Part shown: in pieces, positions 37,065 to 45,223 of the stretch
How the letters are laid out: each line of letters begins with the position of its first letter
Numbering within the stretch: the first letter of the stretch is position 1
From: JAWKSY01 sp041402125
GTDB taxonomy: Bacteria; Planctomycetota; GCA-002687715; DRQF01
Assembly (NCBI GenBank): GCA_041402125.1
Contig: JAWKSY010000008.1
Coordinates: forward strand, 62,001-126,000
Length of the DNA: 64,000 nt
Direction of reading: 5' to 3'
Made by a program: the position numbers and the translations under genes
Notes under the pieces: model-generated
The model's input: the letters and a program-made list of their open reading frames with translations, nothing else
Told to the model about the DNA's origin: nothing
Database searches by the model: none

Positions 37065-37497
37065 TCACCTCTCTCCCAGGAGGGCCCGCCGCGCGGTCGC
37101 GAAGGCCCGACGCTCGCAGCAGCATAGCGGCGAAGGCGTCGGAACTCGAGTCCGGCCGCGAGCGCGAACGAGGCCGAAGCCCAGGAGGGCGAGGCCCCGG
37201 TCCAGGCGCGCGCCCAGGTTCAGCGCGCCGGCGACGAAGAGCCCGAGGGCGACGATCCCCGGCCCGAGCGCTCGGGAGCGCGTGGGGACGCTGCCGCGAC
37301 GGTCGCGCTCGCGCAGGAGCACCGCGCGCTTTGCGGCGCCAGGCCTCGTCGACCTCGGCGACGGCCGGCGTCGAGGCCGCGCCGGCCGCGGCCTCGATGC
37401 GCGAGTTCGCGCCGCAGAACTCGCAGGTGACCGCCGCCGCGCCGACGGGCACCTCGAGGGAGCGCCGCGGCGCGCAGCCGAGGAGATGGGCCTTCAC
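37065..37497 (-). pseudogene. zinc-ribbon membrane protein, second of a tandem family, frameshifted
   Basis: GTG 37497 overlaps the stop of the first copy. The ribbon keeps CEFCGANSRI as its second knuckle; the first is degraded (LLGCAPRRSLEVPVG). The linker VAEVDEAWRRKA matches the DxxxAWR pattern of the family. After a shift near 37330 the frame reads VLLRERDRRG, two short hydrophobic segments (PGIVALGLFVAGALNLGA and RGLALLGFGLVRA) and, after a further shift near 37130, the closing ATARRALLGER. The net length (433 bases) is not a multiple of three, confirming at least one indel. Confidence 0.45.
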
Positions 37498-38100
37498 GTC
37501 TCGGCTCCGGCCGCGATCTCGCCGAGGAGGCGCCGGCGTTCCCGCTCGTAGTCGTTGCGTGCGCGTTCGAAGGCGGCGGCGCGCGTGCCGATGCGGCGGC
37601 CGGCCGCGACCCCGACGATCGTGACGAGGAGCACGCCGAACGCGGCGACGACGCGGAGACCGGGATCGGCGCGACGGGGTGACTCGAATCGCCCGCCGAC
37701 GCCGTGGAGTCCGGACCCTGGATCGGTCTCGAATCGGACCTCCTGGGCGAAAGACGGCGGTCCCGCGGCGATGGTGATGAAGATCTGGGAGACGATCAGC
37801 AGCGCGAATCCGAGGACGACCGCGCCGGCGATCGCGGTCCGCGCTCCGGCCCTCGTCGGCAGCGCGTGCGTGCCGTCCTTCTGCGGGATCTCGTGGGTGC
37901 GGCGCGCGTCGCGCCAGGCGTCGTCGAGCGCTCGGAGATCGGCGTGCAGGCGGGCGATGCTCCCGCGTCCTCGGGTCGCGGGGCGGGGGACGCTCGACGT
38001 CCAGCGTCGCTCCGCAGTAGTCGCAGGTGCCGCGCGTCTCGTTCCTCGGCAGGGAGAGCGGAGCGCCGCAACCCGGGCAGTCGACGTGGCGGACCCTCAC
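37494..38100 (-). pseudogene. zinc-ribbon membrane protein, first of a tandem family, frameshifted
   Basis: GTG 38100 overlaps the antiporter stop. This copy has the most complete ribbon: VDCPGCGAPLSLPRNETRGT then CDYCGATLDVE, two CxxC knuckles about 17 residues apart. Other frames supply the linker (LRALDDAWRDARRTHEIPQK), a first helix (AIAGAVVLGFALLIVSQI, about 37820-37780) and a second (VVAAFGVLLVTIVGVAAG, about 37660-37610). The tail is FERARNDYERERRRLLGEI, ending with TGA at 37494. It is about 200 residues, longer than the other copies because of an insert between helices. Confidence 0.5.
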
Positions 38101-39905
38101 GCCGCGGGCTCCGCCGCGGGCGAGGGATCGGCGAGCGACACGATGGAATCTCCGGGCTTCGGGGCGAGCGGCTGATCGCCCGCGTTGACGCGGAGGGTGT
38201 CGCCGCGGATGAGGAAGAGGAGACGGGCGGTCTCCTTCGTCTCGCGGCGGAAGGCCGCGTAGTCGAACTCGTCGGTGAGCCGCGTCAGCTTGAAGCGGGC
38301 CCCGAGGTCCCAGCGCTTCTGGACGTAGCGGAAGGTCATGTCGGCCTCGAAGGCCACGCGACCGCCGACGTCGTGGGTGCGCGCCGCGCCCGGCGTCGTC
38401 TTGTCGTCGGGACCGGCGAGGCGGAAGCAGCCCGCCCGCCCGAAGAGCTCCGAGCCGCGCTGCGCGCCGAGGTGGTTGACCTCGTCGTTCGGCGTGAGGG
38501 CGAGCATGCGGCCGATGCCGCCGAAGTCGATCGACTCCAGCGCGGATTCGGCGAGCGCGTTGCCCGACCAGGTCTTGAGCCCCTCCATCTTCGCCTTCCT
38601 CAGGTTCTCTCGGTTGGTGTCGGCCAGGAGGACGCGGAAGCCCGCGTCCTGGAGCCTCTTCGCGAGAGAGCGCGCCCATTCGTGCGCGCCGAGGAGAAAT
38701 ATTCCCTGCGGGGCCGGTCCGGCGACGCCGAGTCGACGCGCCACCCAGGACGCCGTCAGGCCGTAGAGCGCGACCGTGCCCACGATCACGGCGATCGTGC
38801 CCGAGACGAGGCGGTCGGCGTCGGCGATCCCGGCCGCCTCGAGCTGGAGCGCGAAGACGCTCGCCACCGCCGCCGCGACGATGCCGCGCGGCGCCATCCA
38901 GGCGAGGAACAGGCGATCGGCGCGTCCGAGCGGCGAGCCGAGCGTCGAGGCGAGGATCGAGAGCGGCCGCGCGACGAGGACGATGACGGCCACGAAGGCC
39001 GCCACCGACCAGCCCAGCCCCGCGAAGGTCGCGAAGTCGACGCGCGCCGAGAGGAGGATGAAGAGGCTCGAGATCAGGAGCGTCCGCAGGTTCTCCTTGA
39101 ACTCGAGGACGTGGGCGATCGAGACGCGACGCTGGTTGCCGAGGATGCCGCCCATCACGGTGACGGTGAGGAACCCCGACTCGTGCTGCATCCGGTTGGA
39201 GAGCACGAAGAGACCGACGACGAGCGCCAGCACGACGGGGATCTGCAGGAAGTCCGGGACCCAGTAGCGGCGGATCAGCAGGTAGATCGAGCCCGCACCG
39301 GCGGCGCCGAGGACGCCGCCGATCGCGATCGTCCGTCCGATGCCGAGGGCGGCGATGCGCGAGGCCTCGCCGGACGAGGTCGCCACGACGACCTCGAAGA
39401 CGAGCAGGGCGAGCGTCGCCCCGATCGGATCGATGACGATGCCCTCCCACTTGAGGAGGCCGGCGGAGGGGCCGGTGGGGCGGATGTGGCGCAGCAGGGG
39501 GCCGATGACGGTCGGGCCGGTGACGACGAGGGTCGCGCCGAGCAGGAAGGAGACCGCGACGTCGATGCCGAGGAGCCAGTGCGCGGCCGCCGTGGCGGTG
39601 AACCAGGTGATGGCGGCGCCGACGGTGACGAGGCGGACGAGCGTCCCCTTGAGCTCCTGGATCTCGCGGAGGTGCAGGCCCAGGCCGCCCTCGAAGAGGA
39701 TGAGCGCCACCGCGACCGACACCAGCGGCAGGAGCGCCTCGCCGAAGAGCCGGTCGGGGTCGAGCAGGCCGAAGACCGGCCCGATCAGGATGCCCGTCGC
39801 GAGCAGGAGGAGGATCGCCGGAACGCGCACGCGCCAGGCGATCCATTGCGCGCCGGCTCCGAGGACGAGGAGCGCGGCGATTCCGGCGGCGAAGTCGGCG
39901 GGCAT
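38097..39905 (-). CDS. cation/proton antiporter with C-terminal TrkA-N-like domain
   Basis: A 602-residue protein with about 12 membrane helices (residues 1-400), starting at ATG 39905. Family motifs include LLPLVSVAVALILFEGGLGL, the unwound-helix stretch GATLVVTGPTVIGPLL and LLKWEGIVIDPIGATLAL, which carries the ion-binding Asp in an xDP context, as in NhaP/CPA1-type exchangers. Residues about 405-520 form a nucleotide-binding-like TrkA-N domain (IFLLGAHEWARSLAKRLQDAG, then DTNRENLRKAKMEGL), and a small C-terminal TrkA-C-like segment ends near LRVNAGDQPLAPKPGD. It exchanges Na+ or K+ for protons, possibly gated by a dinucleotide. It is the first gene of the minus-strand unit that continues into the zinc-ribbon array. 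Confidence 0.85.
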   Translation of the reverse strand: MPADFAAGIAALLVLGAGAQWIAWRVRVPAILLLLATGILIGPVFGLLDPDRLFGEALLPLVSVAVALILFEGGLGLHLREIQELKGTLVRLVTVGAAITWFTATAAAHWLLGIDVAVSFLLGATLVVTGPTVIGPLLRHIRPTGPSAGLLKWEGIVIDPIGATLALLVFEVVVATSSGEASRIAALGIGRTIAIGGVLGAAGAGSIYLLIRRYWVPDFLQIPVVLALVVGLFVLSNRMQHESGFLTVTVMGGILGNQRRVSIAHVLEFKENLRTLLISSLFILLSARVDFATFAGLGWSVAAFVAVIVLVARPLSILASTLGSPLGRADRLFLAWMAPRGIVAAAVASVFALQLEAAGIADADRLVSGTIAVIVGTVALYGLTASWVARRLGVAGPAPQGIFLLGAHEWARSLAKRLQDAGFRVLLADTNRENLRKAKMEGLKTWSGNALAESALESIDFGGIGRMLALTPNDEVNHLGAQRGSELFGRAGCFRLAGPDDKTTPGAARTHDVGGRVAFEADMTFRYVQKRWDLGARFKLTRLTDEFDYAAFRRETKETARLLFLIRGDTLRVNAGDQPLAPKPGDSIVSLADPSPAAEPAA

Positions 39906-39998
39906 GGCGCGATCGGGGCTCCGGGCGAACGACGCGGGGACGGGTCCAGGGCCCCTTTTAACAGGTCGGCCCCGGGCCGTCCCTCGCCGGGGTCGCGT

Positions 39999-40949
39999 TC
40001 AGTGGATCTCGAGATCCGGGAAGCGATGAGCGCACTCCTCGCGCGAGATCCCGCGCGCTCGCAGCACGCTGATCGCCGAGGCCATCGCGTCCGCCCGGGC
40101 GCCGTCCGCCGCGACCACGGTCACCGGCGGCGCGTCGACGAGGCCCAGGCCCGTCGCGGGATCGACGATGTGGGAGTAGCGCCGCCCCTCGAGGATCAGG
40201 TGGCGGAAGGCGTCCCCGGAGCCGGCCACCGCGACGTCGCGGAGCTCGTGCTCCGGGCCGTCCTCGCCGATCCGGATCCGCCAACCCGCCCGGCCCGGCG
40301 GCGGCGCGCCCAGGACGAGATCGCCGCCGGCATCGACGAGGTGGGCGGGGAATCCCGCGGCTCGCAGGCGATCCGAGACGCGCTGGGCGCACCAGCCCTT
40401 CGCGATGCCGCCGAAGTCGAGGAGCACCCCCGGCCGCGCGAAGCTCAGGCGACCGGCCGCGTCGAGCGAGACGAGGGAGGCGCCGCAGCGCGCGAGGATC
40501 GCGGCCCGGCGCTCGGGGGAAGGCAGCCGGCCCTCCCGCGCCGCGCGGCGCCAGGCCTGCGTGGCGCGCCCGAGCGTGAAATCGAAGGCGCCGCCGGTCT
40601 CGCGCGAGAGATCCTGCGATCGGACCACCAGCTCGCGGAGGGGGTCGGGGATCTCCCGCGCCCGGACCTCGGATTCCCGCGAGAGCCCCGAGACGGCGCT
40701 GTCGGGCCGCCAGTCCGAGATCAGCGCCTCGATCACGGCGATCTCGTCGAGGGCGGCCCGGGCCTCGCGGCGCGCGGTCGTGGGGTCCGCGCTCGCGATT
40801 ACCACGCGGAAGTGGACCCCCATGAGCCCGCGACTATACTCGCAACGCAGGTCCGCCTCCGGCGGCGCCGCCGTTTCGCAACCCGCGCTCAGCCACCCGA
40901 GAATGACCCAGGCCAGCCCGAATCGCCACGCGCTCCCGAGCCCTCTCAT
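39999..40949 (-). CDS. apbE: FAD:protein FMN transferase (ApbE), lipoprotein form
   Basis: A 316-residue protein. With ATG 40949 it has a lipoprotein signal (LSAGCE lipobox). The catalytic domain shows the ApbE motifs: LMGVHFRVVIASAD, TGGAFDFTLG, LDFGGIAKGWCAQRV, LVDAGGDLV, the metal-binding SHIVDPATG, and TVVAADGARADAMASAISVL. ApbE uses FAD to attach FMN covalently to a Thr in exported redox proteins such as Rnf/Nqr subunits; none of these is in the window. The 5' end overlaps the divergent SUMF1 gene by 47 bases. An alternative ATG at 40823 would remove the overlap but also the lipobox, so I prefer 40949. Confidence 0.88.
   Translation of the reverse strand: MRGLGSAWRFGLAWVILGWLSAGCETAAPPEADLRCEYSRGLMGVHFRVVIASADPTTARREARAALDEIAVIEALISDWRPDSAVSGLSRESEVRAREIPDPLRELVVRSQDLSRETGGAFDFTLGRATQAWRRAAREGRLPSPERRAAILARCGASLVSLDAAGRLSFARPGVLLDFGGIAKGWCAQRVSDRLRAAGFPAHLVDAGGDLVLGAPPPGRAGWRIRIGEDGPEHELRDVAVAGSGDAFRHLILEGRRYSHIVDPATGLGLVDAPPVTVVAADGARADAMASAISVLRARGISREECAHRFPDLEIH
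40813..40840 (+). promoter_or_regulatory. sigma70-like promoter for the SUMF1 gene, inside apbE
   Basis: TGGACC at 40813-40818 and TATACT at 40835-40840 with a 16-base spacer, 63 bases before ATG 40903. It lies within the antisense apbE coding region, consistent with overlapping divergent 5' ends. Confidence 0.4.
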
Positions 40950-41970
40950 CGCCGTCCTCGCCTCGCTCGTCCTCGCGGCGGGCGGAGTCGTCCGCGCCGC
41001 CGAGAGCCGCTCGACGATAGCCGCCCCCGTCTTCGGCGGCGAGCCGGGAGCGCAGGACGCCCCGGTCGCGCCGAAGGACTCCGCTCCGCAGCCCGTGAAG
41101 CCGGCGCTGCCGGAGGGGATGAAGCCCTACGACATCACGATCCCGGGCACCGAGGTCGTGATCCGCATGGTGCCGGTGCCGCATCCCGAGCGGCCCTACT
41201 GGCTCTCGGCGACCGAGGTCACCTGGGACGCCTTCGACGAGTTCGTCTTCGAGGACATGTTCCGCCCCGAGGACTTCGCGAAGATGAAGGGCCCCGACGC
41301 GGTCGCGCGGCCGAGCAAGCCCTACATCCCGCCGGATCGCGGCTTCGGGCACGAGGGCTTCCCCGCCATCTCCCTCCGCTATCAGAGCGCGAAGAACTTC
41401 TGCACCTGGCTCGGCAAGAAGACGGGAACGCCGATCCGCCTGCCCGGCGAGGACGAGTGGGAGTACGCCTGCCTCGCGGGGGCGAAGGGTCCCTACGCCT
41501 TCGATCCGAAGGAGGCGAAGAAGCACGCCTGGTTCTACGAGCACTCCCTGAAGCGACCCGTCGATCCGAACGAGGATCCCGACTTCCACGAGCGCGGCTC
41601 GCAGCCGGTGGGGAAGCTGGCGGCGAACGCCTGGGGGCTCTTCGACATGCACGGCAACGCGGCCGAGTGGGTCGACGGCCGCGACGGCACCGCGGTCCTG
41701 AAGGGCGGGAGCTGGCAGGACGACGTCGAGAAGCTCGTCGTCACCGGACGCGAGGCCTGGCGCGAGCGCTGGCAGATGACCGATCCGCAGATCCCGAAGA
41801 GCCAGTGGTGGCTCTCGGACGGTCCCTTCGCCGGGATGCGGCTCGCGCGGAGCTGGAAGGCTCCGAAGGCCGACGCGGCGGGATCGAAGGGCGACGCCCC
41901 CGGGGCGAAGCCCGAGAAGGAACACGAGAAGGTCGGCGAGAAGAAGGACCCGGAGGAGAAGAAGCGATGA
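40903..41970 (+). CDS. exported SUMF1-domain (formylglycine-generating-enzyme-like) protein
   Basis: A 355-residue protein with a signal peptide (LIAVLASLVLAAGGVVRAAE) and a SUMF1 fold: YWLSATEVTWDAFDEFV, RLPGEDEWEYAC, GLFDMHGNAAEW, LKGGSWQDD and FAGMRLARS. In genuine formylglycine-generating enzymes the segment after GGS contains two catalytic Cys; here GSWQDDVEKLVVTGREAW has none. So it is a SUMF1-like ligand-binding or scaffold protein, not a sulfatase activator. The C-terminal 40 residues are a Lys/Glu-rich tail (KEHEKVGEKKDPEEKKR). The ATGA overlap at 41967 couples it to the Tat-exported oxidoreductase, suggesting joint export and function. Confidence 0.8.
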   Translation: MTQASPNRHALPSPLIAVLASLVLAAGGVVRAAESRSTIAAPVFGGEPGAQDAPVAPKDSAPQPVKPALPEGMKPYDITIPGTEVVIRMVPVPHPERPYWLSATEVTWDAFDEFVFEDMFRPEDFAKMKGPDAVARPSKPYIPPDRGFGHEGFPAISLRYQSAKNFCTWLGKKTGTPIRLPGEDEWEYACLAGAKGPYAFDPKEAKKHAWFYEHSLKRPVDPNEDPDFHERGSQPVGKLAANAWGLFDMHGNAAEWVDGRDGTAVLKGGSWQDDVEKLVVTGREAWRERWQMTDPQIPKSQWWLSDGPFAGMRLARSWKAPKADAAGSKGDAPGAKPEKEHEKVGEKKDPEEKKR

Positions 41971-43289
41971 GCGAGCGGAAGCAGGGCGGCGTCGACCGCC
42001 GACGATTCATCAAGACCTCGGCGGCCCTCGCGGCCACGCCGCTCCTCGGGCCCGCCGGGCTCTCGGCCGGCGTCTTCGCGGGCTCGCGCGAGACCCTGAA
42101 GGTCGGGCTCATCGGCTGCGGCGGTCGCGGGACCGGCGCCGCCACCCAGGCGCTGCGCGCCGATCCGAACAACGTCATCTGGGCGCTCGCCGACGCCTTC
42201 CCCGATCGCGTCGAGGGCGCGGCGGGGCACCTGAGCCAGACCGCGGACGCGCTCGCGGCCGAGCGCAAGACGCGTCAGTTCGACGTTCCCGCCGAGCGAC
42301 GCTTCTCCGGTTTCGACGCCTACCGGCAGCTCATCGACTCCGGCGTCGACGTCGTCCTCCTCGCGACGCCGCCCTACTTCCGCCCGGCCCAGCTCGAGTA
42401 CGCGATCGAGAAGAAGAAGCACGTCTTCTGCGAGAAGCCGATGGCGGTGGACGGCCCCGGCATGCGCCGCGTGATGGCGGCCGCCCGGCGCGCAAAGGAG
42501 GAATCGCTCTCGCTCGTCTGCGGTTTCTGCTGGCGCTACAAGGAGAACGACCGCCGCTTCGTCGCGAAGCTCCGCGAGGGCGTGATCGGCGACATCCGCG
42601 CCGTGCACACCACCTACCTCGCCAACCCGCTCCGCACCGCGCCGCGGCAGGCGGGCTGGTCGGACATGGAGTTCCAGATGCGGAACTGGCAGCACTTCAA
42701 CTGGCTGTCGGGAGACCACATCGTCGAGCAGGCCGTCCACAGCATCGACAAGATCCACTGGTTCATGAACGAGGTCCCGACGCGCTGCGTCGCCGTCGGC
42801 GGTCGTCAGGCGCGCCCCGACGTGCCGGAGACGGGCGACGTCTTCGACCACTTCGCCGTGACCTACGAGTACGCGAACGGCGCGCGCGCCTTCCACGCCG
42901 CCCGCCAGATGGCCAACTGCCCCGGCGACAACAGCGACTACATCCTCGGCTCGAAGGGCATCGCCGATGTCAACAGCTGGGGCCCGAAGCACGTCGTGAA
43001 GGGCGAGAACAAGTGGCTGGGCGATCGCCAGCACCTGAACGACATGTACCAGCAGGAGCACGACGAGCTCTTCGCCTCGATCCGCAAGGGCGAGCCGATC
43101 AACGACGGCGACTGGTTCGCGCCCAGCGTGCTCATGGCGATCATGGCCCGCATGTCGGCCTACACCGGGCAGACGATCGGCTACGAGCAGGCCCTCAACT
43201 CCAAGGAGGTGCTCGGCCCGGCGGACCTCGCCTGGGGCGAGGCGCCCGAGGTCTCCGTCGCGATCCCCGGCGTCACGAAGTTCCTCTGA
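41967..43289 (+). CDS. Tat-exported Gfo/Idh/MocA-family oxidoreductase
   Basis: A 440-residue protein. The N terminus has a twin-arginine signal (VDRRRFIKTSAALAA). The Rossmann domain reads LKVGLIGCGGRGTGAA, and the family motif is HVFCEKPMAVD, where the Lys of EKP is the conserved catalytic/cofactor residue. A later His-containing motif, HIVEQAVHSIDKIHW, supplies the second catalytic pair. Planctomycete members of this type are probably periplasmic NAD(P)-dependent enzymes with tightly bound cofactor that oxidise or isomerise sugars, including 3-keto-sugar formation. It follows the SUMF1 gene with a four-base overlap, and a Tat-exported epimerase starts 20 bases after its stop. Confidence 0.88.
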   Translation: MSERKQGGVDRRRFIKTSAALAATPLLGPAGLSAGVFAGSRETLKVGLIGCGGRGTGAATQALRADPNNVIWALADAFPDRVEGAAGHLSQTADALAAERKTRQFDVPAERRFSGFDAYRQLIDSGVDVVLLATPPYFRPAQLEYAIEKKKHVFCEKPMAVDGPGMRRVMAAARRAKEESLSLVCGFCWRYKENDRRFVAKLREGVIGDIRAVHTTYLANPLRTAPRQAGWSDMEFQMRNWQHFNWLSGDHIVEQAVHSIDKIHWFMNEVPTRCVAVGGRQARPDVPETGDVFDHFAVTYEYANGARAFHAARQMANCPGDNSDYILGSKGIADVNSWGPKHVVKGENKWLGDRQHLNDMYQQEHDELFASIRKGEPINDGDWFAPSVLMAIMARMSAYTGQTIGYEQALNSKEVLGPADLAWGEAPEVSVAIPGVTKFL

Positions 43290-43309
43290 TCGCCGGCCGG
43301 AGCCCGCAC

Positions 43310-44197
43310 GTGGATCGACGTCGATTCCTCCTCTCGAGCGGAGCGGCCGCGGCGGCTCCGCTCGTCTTCGGCGCGCCGCTCCCCGAGGGCGCGCGGGCGC
43401 CCCGCCTCAAGAAGGCGGTCAAGCTCGACATGGTGCAGGGCGGGGATCTCCGCGCCCGCTTCGCCCGACTCGCGAAGCTCGGATTCGACGGGGTCGAGGC
43501 GAGCCGCCCCGGTCCCGAACCGGTCGAGGACCTCCTCGCCGCGAGCCGGGAGGCGGGAGTCCCGATCCACGGCGTCGTGAACTCCGCGCACTGGAGCAAG
43601 CCCTTCTCGCACGCGAAGGAATCGGTGCGCGCCGAGGGGCGCGCGGCGATGGAGACGGCGCTGCGCGACGCGAAGGCGCTCGGGGCGGACAGCGTCCTCC
43701 TCGTGCCCGGCATCGTCAACGCCGGCGTCGCCTACGACGACTGCTACCGCCGGAGCCAGGCGGAGATCCGTCGCGTGCTGCCGCTCGCGAAGGAGCTCGG
43801 CGTCCGCATCCTGCTCGAGAACGTCTGGAACAACTTCCTGCTCTCGCCGATGGAGGCCGCGCGCTACATCGACGAGCTCGAATCGCCGCTCGTCGGCGCC
43901 TACTTCGACATCGGGAACGTCGTCCGCTACGGCTGGCCCGAGCAGTGGATCCGCATCCTCGGTCGTCGCATCGGCAAGCTCGACGTGAAAGAGTACAGCC
44001 GGAAGAAGCAGACCGAGGAGGGGATCTGGAAGGGCTTCGCGGTCGAGATCGGCGACGGCGACTGCGGCTGGCCCGCGGTGCTCGCGGCCCTCGCCGACAT
44101 CGGCTACGAGGGCTGGGCCACGGCCGAGGTCGCCGGGGGCGACGAGGCCCGACTCGCCGACATCAAGCGCCGGATGGACCTCGTCCTCGGTCGGTAG
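43310..44197 (+). CDS. Tat-exported sugar phosphate isomerase/epimerase-like TIM barrel
   Basis: A 295-residue protein starting at GTG 43310 with a Tat signal (VDRRRFLLSSGAAAAAPLVF). The xylose-isomerase-like TIM barrel (AP endonuclease 2 family) shows LAKLGFDGVEASRPG, IHGVVNSAHWSKPF, LLVPGIVNAG, VRILLENVWNNFLLSP (Glu metal ligand), VGAYFDIGNVVRYG (Asp/His region) and KLDVKEYS. It is exported in folded form, consistent with bound metal. It is paired with the preceding Gfo/Idh enzyme. Together they likely act on oxidised or keto-sugars in the periplasm. Substrate unknown. Confidence 0.85.
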   Translation: MDRRRFLLSSGAAAAAPLVFGAPLPEGARAPRLKKAVKLDMVQGGDLRARFARLAKLGFDGVEASRPGPEPVEDLLAASREAGVPIHGVVNSAHWSKPFSHAKESVRAEGRAAMETALRDAKALGADSVLLVPGIVNAGVAYDDCYRRSQAEIRRVLPLAKELGVRILLENVWNNFLLSPMEAARYIDELESPLVGAYFDIGNVVRYGWPEQWIRILGRRIGKLDVKEYSRKKQTEEGIWKGFAVEIGDGDCGWPAVLAALADIGYEGWATAEVAGGDEARLADIKRRMDLVLGR

Positions 44198-44204
44198 TCC
44201 CTTC

Positions 44205-44221
44205 CGGGGCTCCGGGCCCCG
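44205..44221. terminator. short hairpin between convergent genes
   Basis: CGGGGC at 44205-44210 pairs perfectly with GCCCCG at 44216-44221 around a five-base loop. It occupies the 24-base gap between the convergent stops at 44197 and 44222. Confidence 0.4.
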
Positions 44222-45223
44222 TCAGAGCGCGGCGCGCTCCCGGAGGATGAGCTCCGCCGCGCGCGCCGCGTCCTCCAGATCGACGCGAGGCGGCGTCTCG
44301 CCGCGCAAGACGGCGAGCAGGTGGCGGACCTCGCCGAGGTAGCCGTCGCCGTCTTCCAGCGCGACGGCCCGACGCTCGCCGCCCTCGGCGAGGAAGAGCA
44401 GCGTCTCCCGTCCCAGCTCGAAGTCGGCCGTCGCCCGCTCGAAGTTCACGAGGTAGCTCATCCGGAAGGGCGCGCCGGGCTGCTGGTCCCAGGCGCCCTC
44501 GGCGCTCACGTGAACCGGTCCGTCCGCGTAGCGGTAGAGCGCGGTGACGTGGAGCGCGTTGCCCGTCGCGCGCACCTCGTCGGGGACGCCGAAGAGACCG
44601 AGGACGAAGTCGACGTCGTGGACGTGGAGGTCGACGAGCGCGCCGCCGCTGCGCTCCATGTCCGCGTAGAAGTCGCGCGACCAGCCCGGCAGGCTGCCGA
44701 GGCGGCGGAAGGTCGCGCTGCGGACGGCGCCGTGACGGCCCGACGCGACGGCCCCCGCGAGCCAGTCCCAGCCCGGCCAGAAGCGCATGCACATCGCGGG
44801 CAGGCAGAGGCGGCCGGCGTCCGCCGCGACCGCGGCCAGCGCGCGGATGCGGGCCGGGTCGAGGTCGACGGGCTTCTCGCAGAGGACGTGCTTGCCGGCG
44901 CGCAGGGCGGCGGCGGCGAGATCGACGTGCGTCGGCGTCGGCGTGCACAGGCTGACGACGGAGACGGAGGGGTCGGCGAAGAGCTCCTCCGGCGTCGCGT
45001 GGCCGCGGACCTCGTCGGGCGAGAAGAGGGGGGCCTCGTCCCCGCCGCCGCCGAGGTTGCCCGTCGCCGGCACGCGACCGCTCCGCTTCTTCGGATCGGG
45101 GTCGGCGACCGCGACGAGGCGGCAGGATTCGCCCGCCGCGCGCGCGCGGGCCCAGGCCTCGACGTGGGTGCGCCCCATGAAACCCAGGCCGACGACGCCG
45201 ACGCCGATCTCGCCCGCGCTCAT
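44222..45223 (-). CDS. cytosolic Gfo/Idh/MocA-family oxidoreductase
   Basis: A 333-residue protein without a signal peptide. The nucleotide-binding start is IGVGVVGLGFMGRTHVEAW; the EKP motif is HVLCEKPVDLD, and the substrate-side motif GALVDLHVHDVDFVLGLFG carries His residues in the expected place. A Gly/Asp-rich insert (NLGGGGDEAPLF) separates the first Rossmann strands. It is the last gene of a minus-strand pair and overlaps its TIM-barrel neighbour by four bases. It mirrors, in the cytosol, the exported pair at 41967-44197. This suggests two compartments handling related sugars. Confidence 0.87.
   Translation of the reverse strand: MSAGEIGVGVVGLGFMGRTHVEAWARARAAGESCRLVAVADPDPKKRSGRVPATGNLGGGGDEAPLFSPDEVRGHATPEELFADPSVSVVSLCTPTPTHVDLAAAALRAGKHVLCEKPVDLDPARIRALAAVAADAGRLCLPAMCMRFWPGWDWLAGAVASGRHGAVRSATFRRLGSLPGWSRDFYADMERSGGALVDLHVHDVDFVLGLFGVPDEVRATGNALHVTALYRYADGPVHVSAEGAWDQQPGAPFRMSYLVNFERATADFELGRETLLFLAEGGERRAVALEDGDGYLGEVRHLLAVLRGETPPRVDLEDAARAAELILRERAAL

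Noticed and set aside
37704..41966. A very long open plus-strand frame running into the Gfo/Idh gene
   Set aside because: It is antisense to the well-supported antiporter and apbE genes and rich in Arg, Glu and Asp. This is a by-product of high GC; only the part from 41967 is real.
40903..41970. Annotation as a true formylglycine-generating enzyme partnering the sulfatase-like protein at 30460
   Set aside because: Catalytic Cys residues are missing and the sulfatase-like protein lacks the modifiable Cys/Ser-x-Pro-x-Arg motif.
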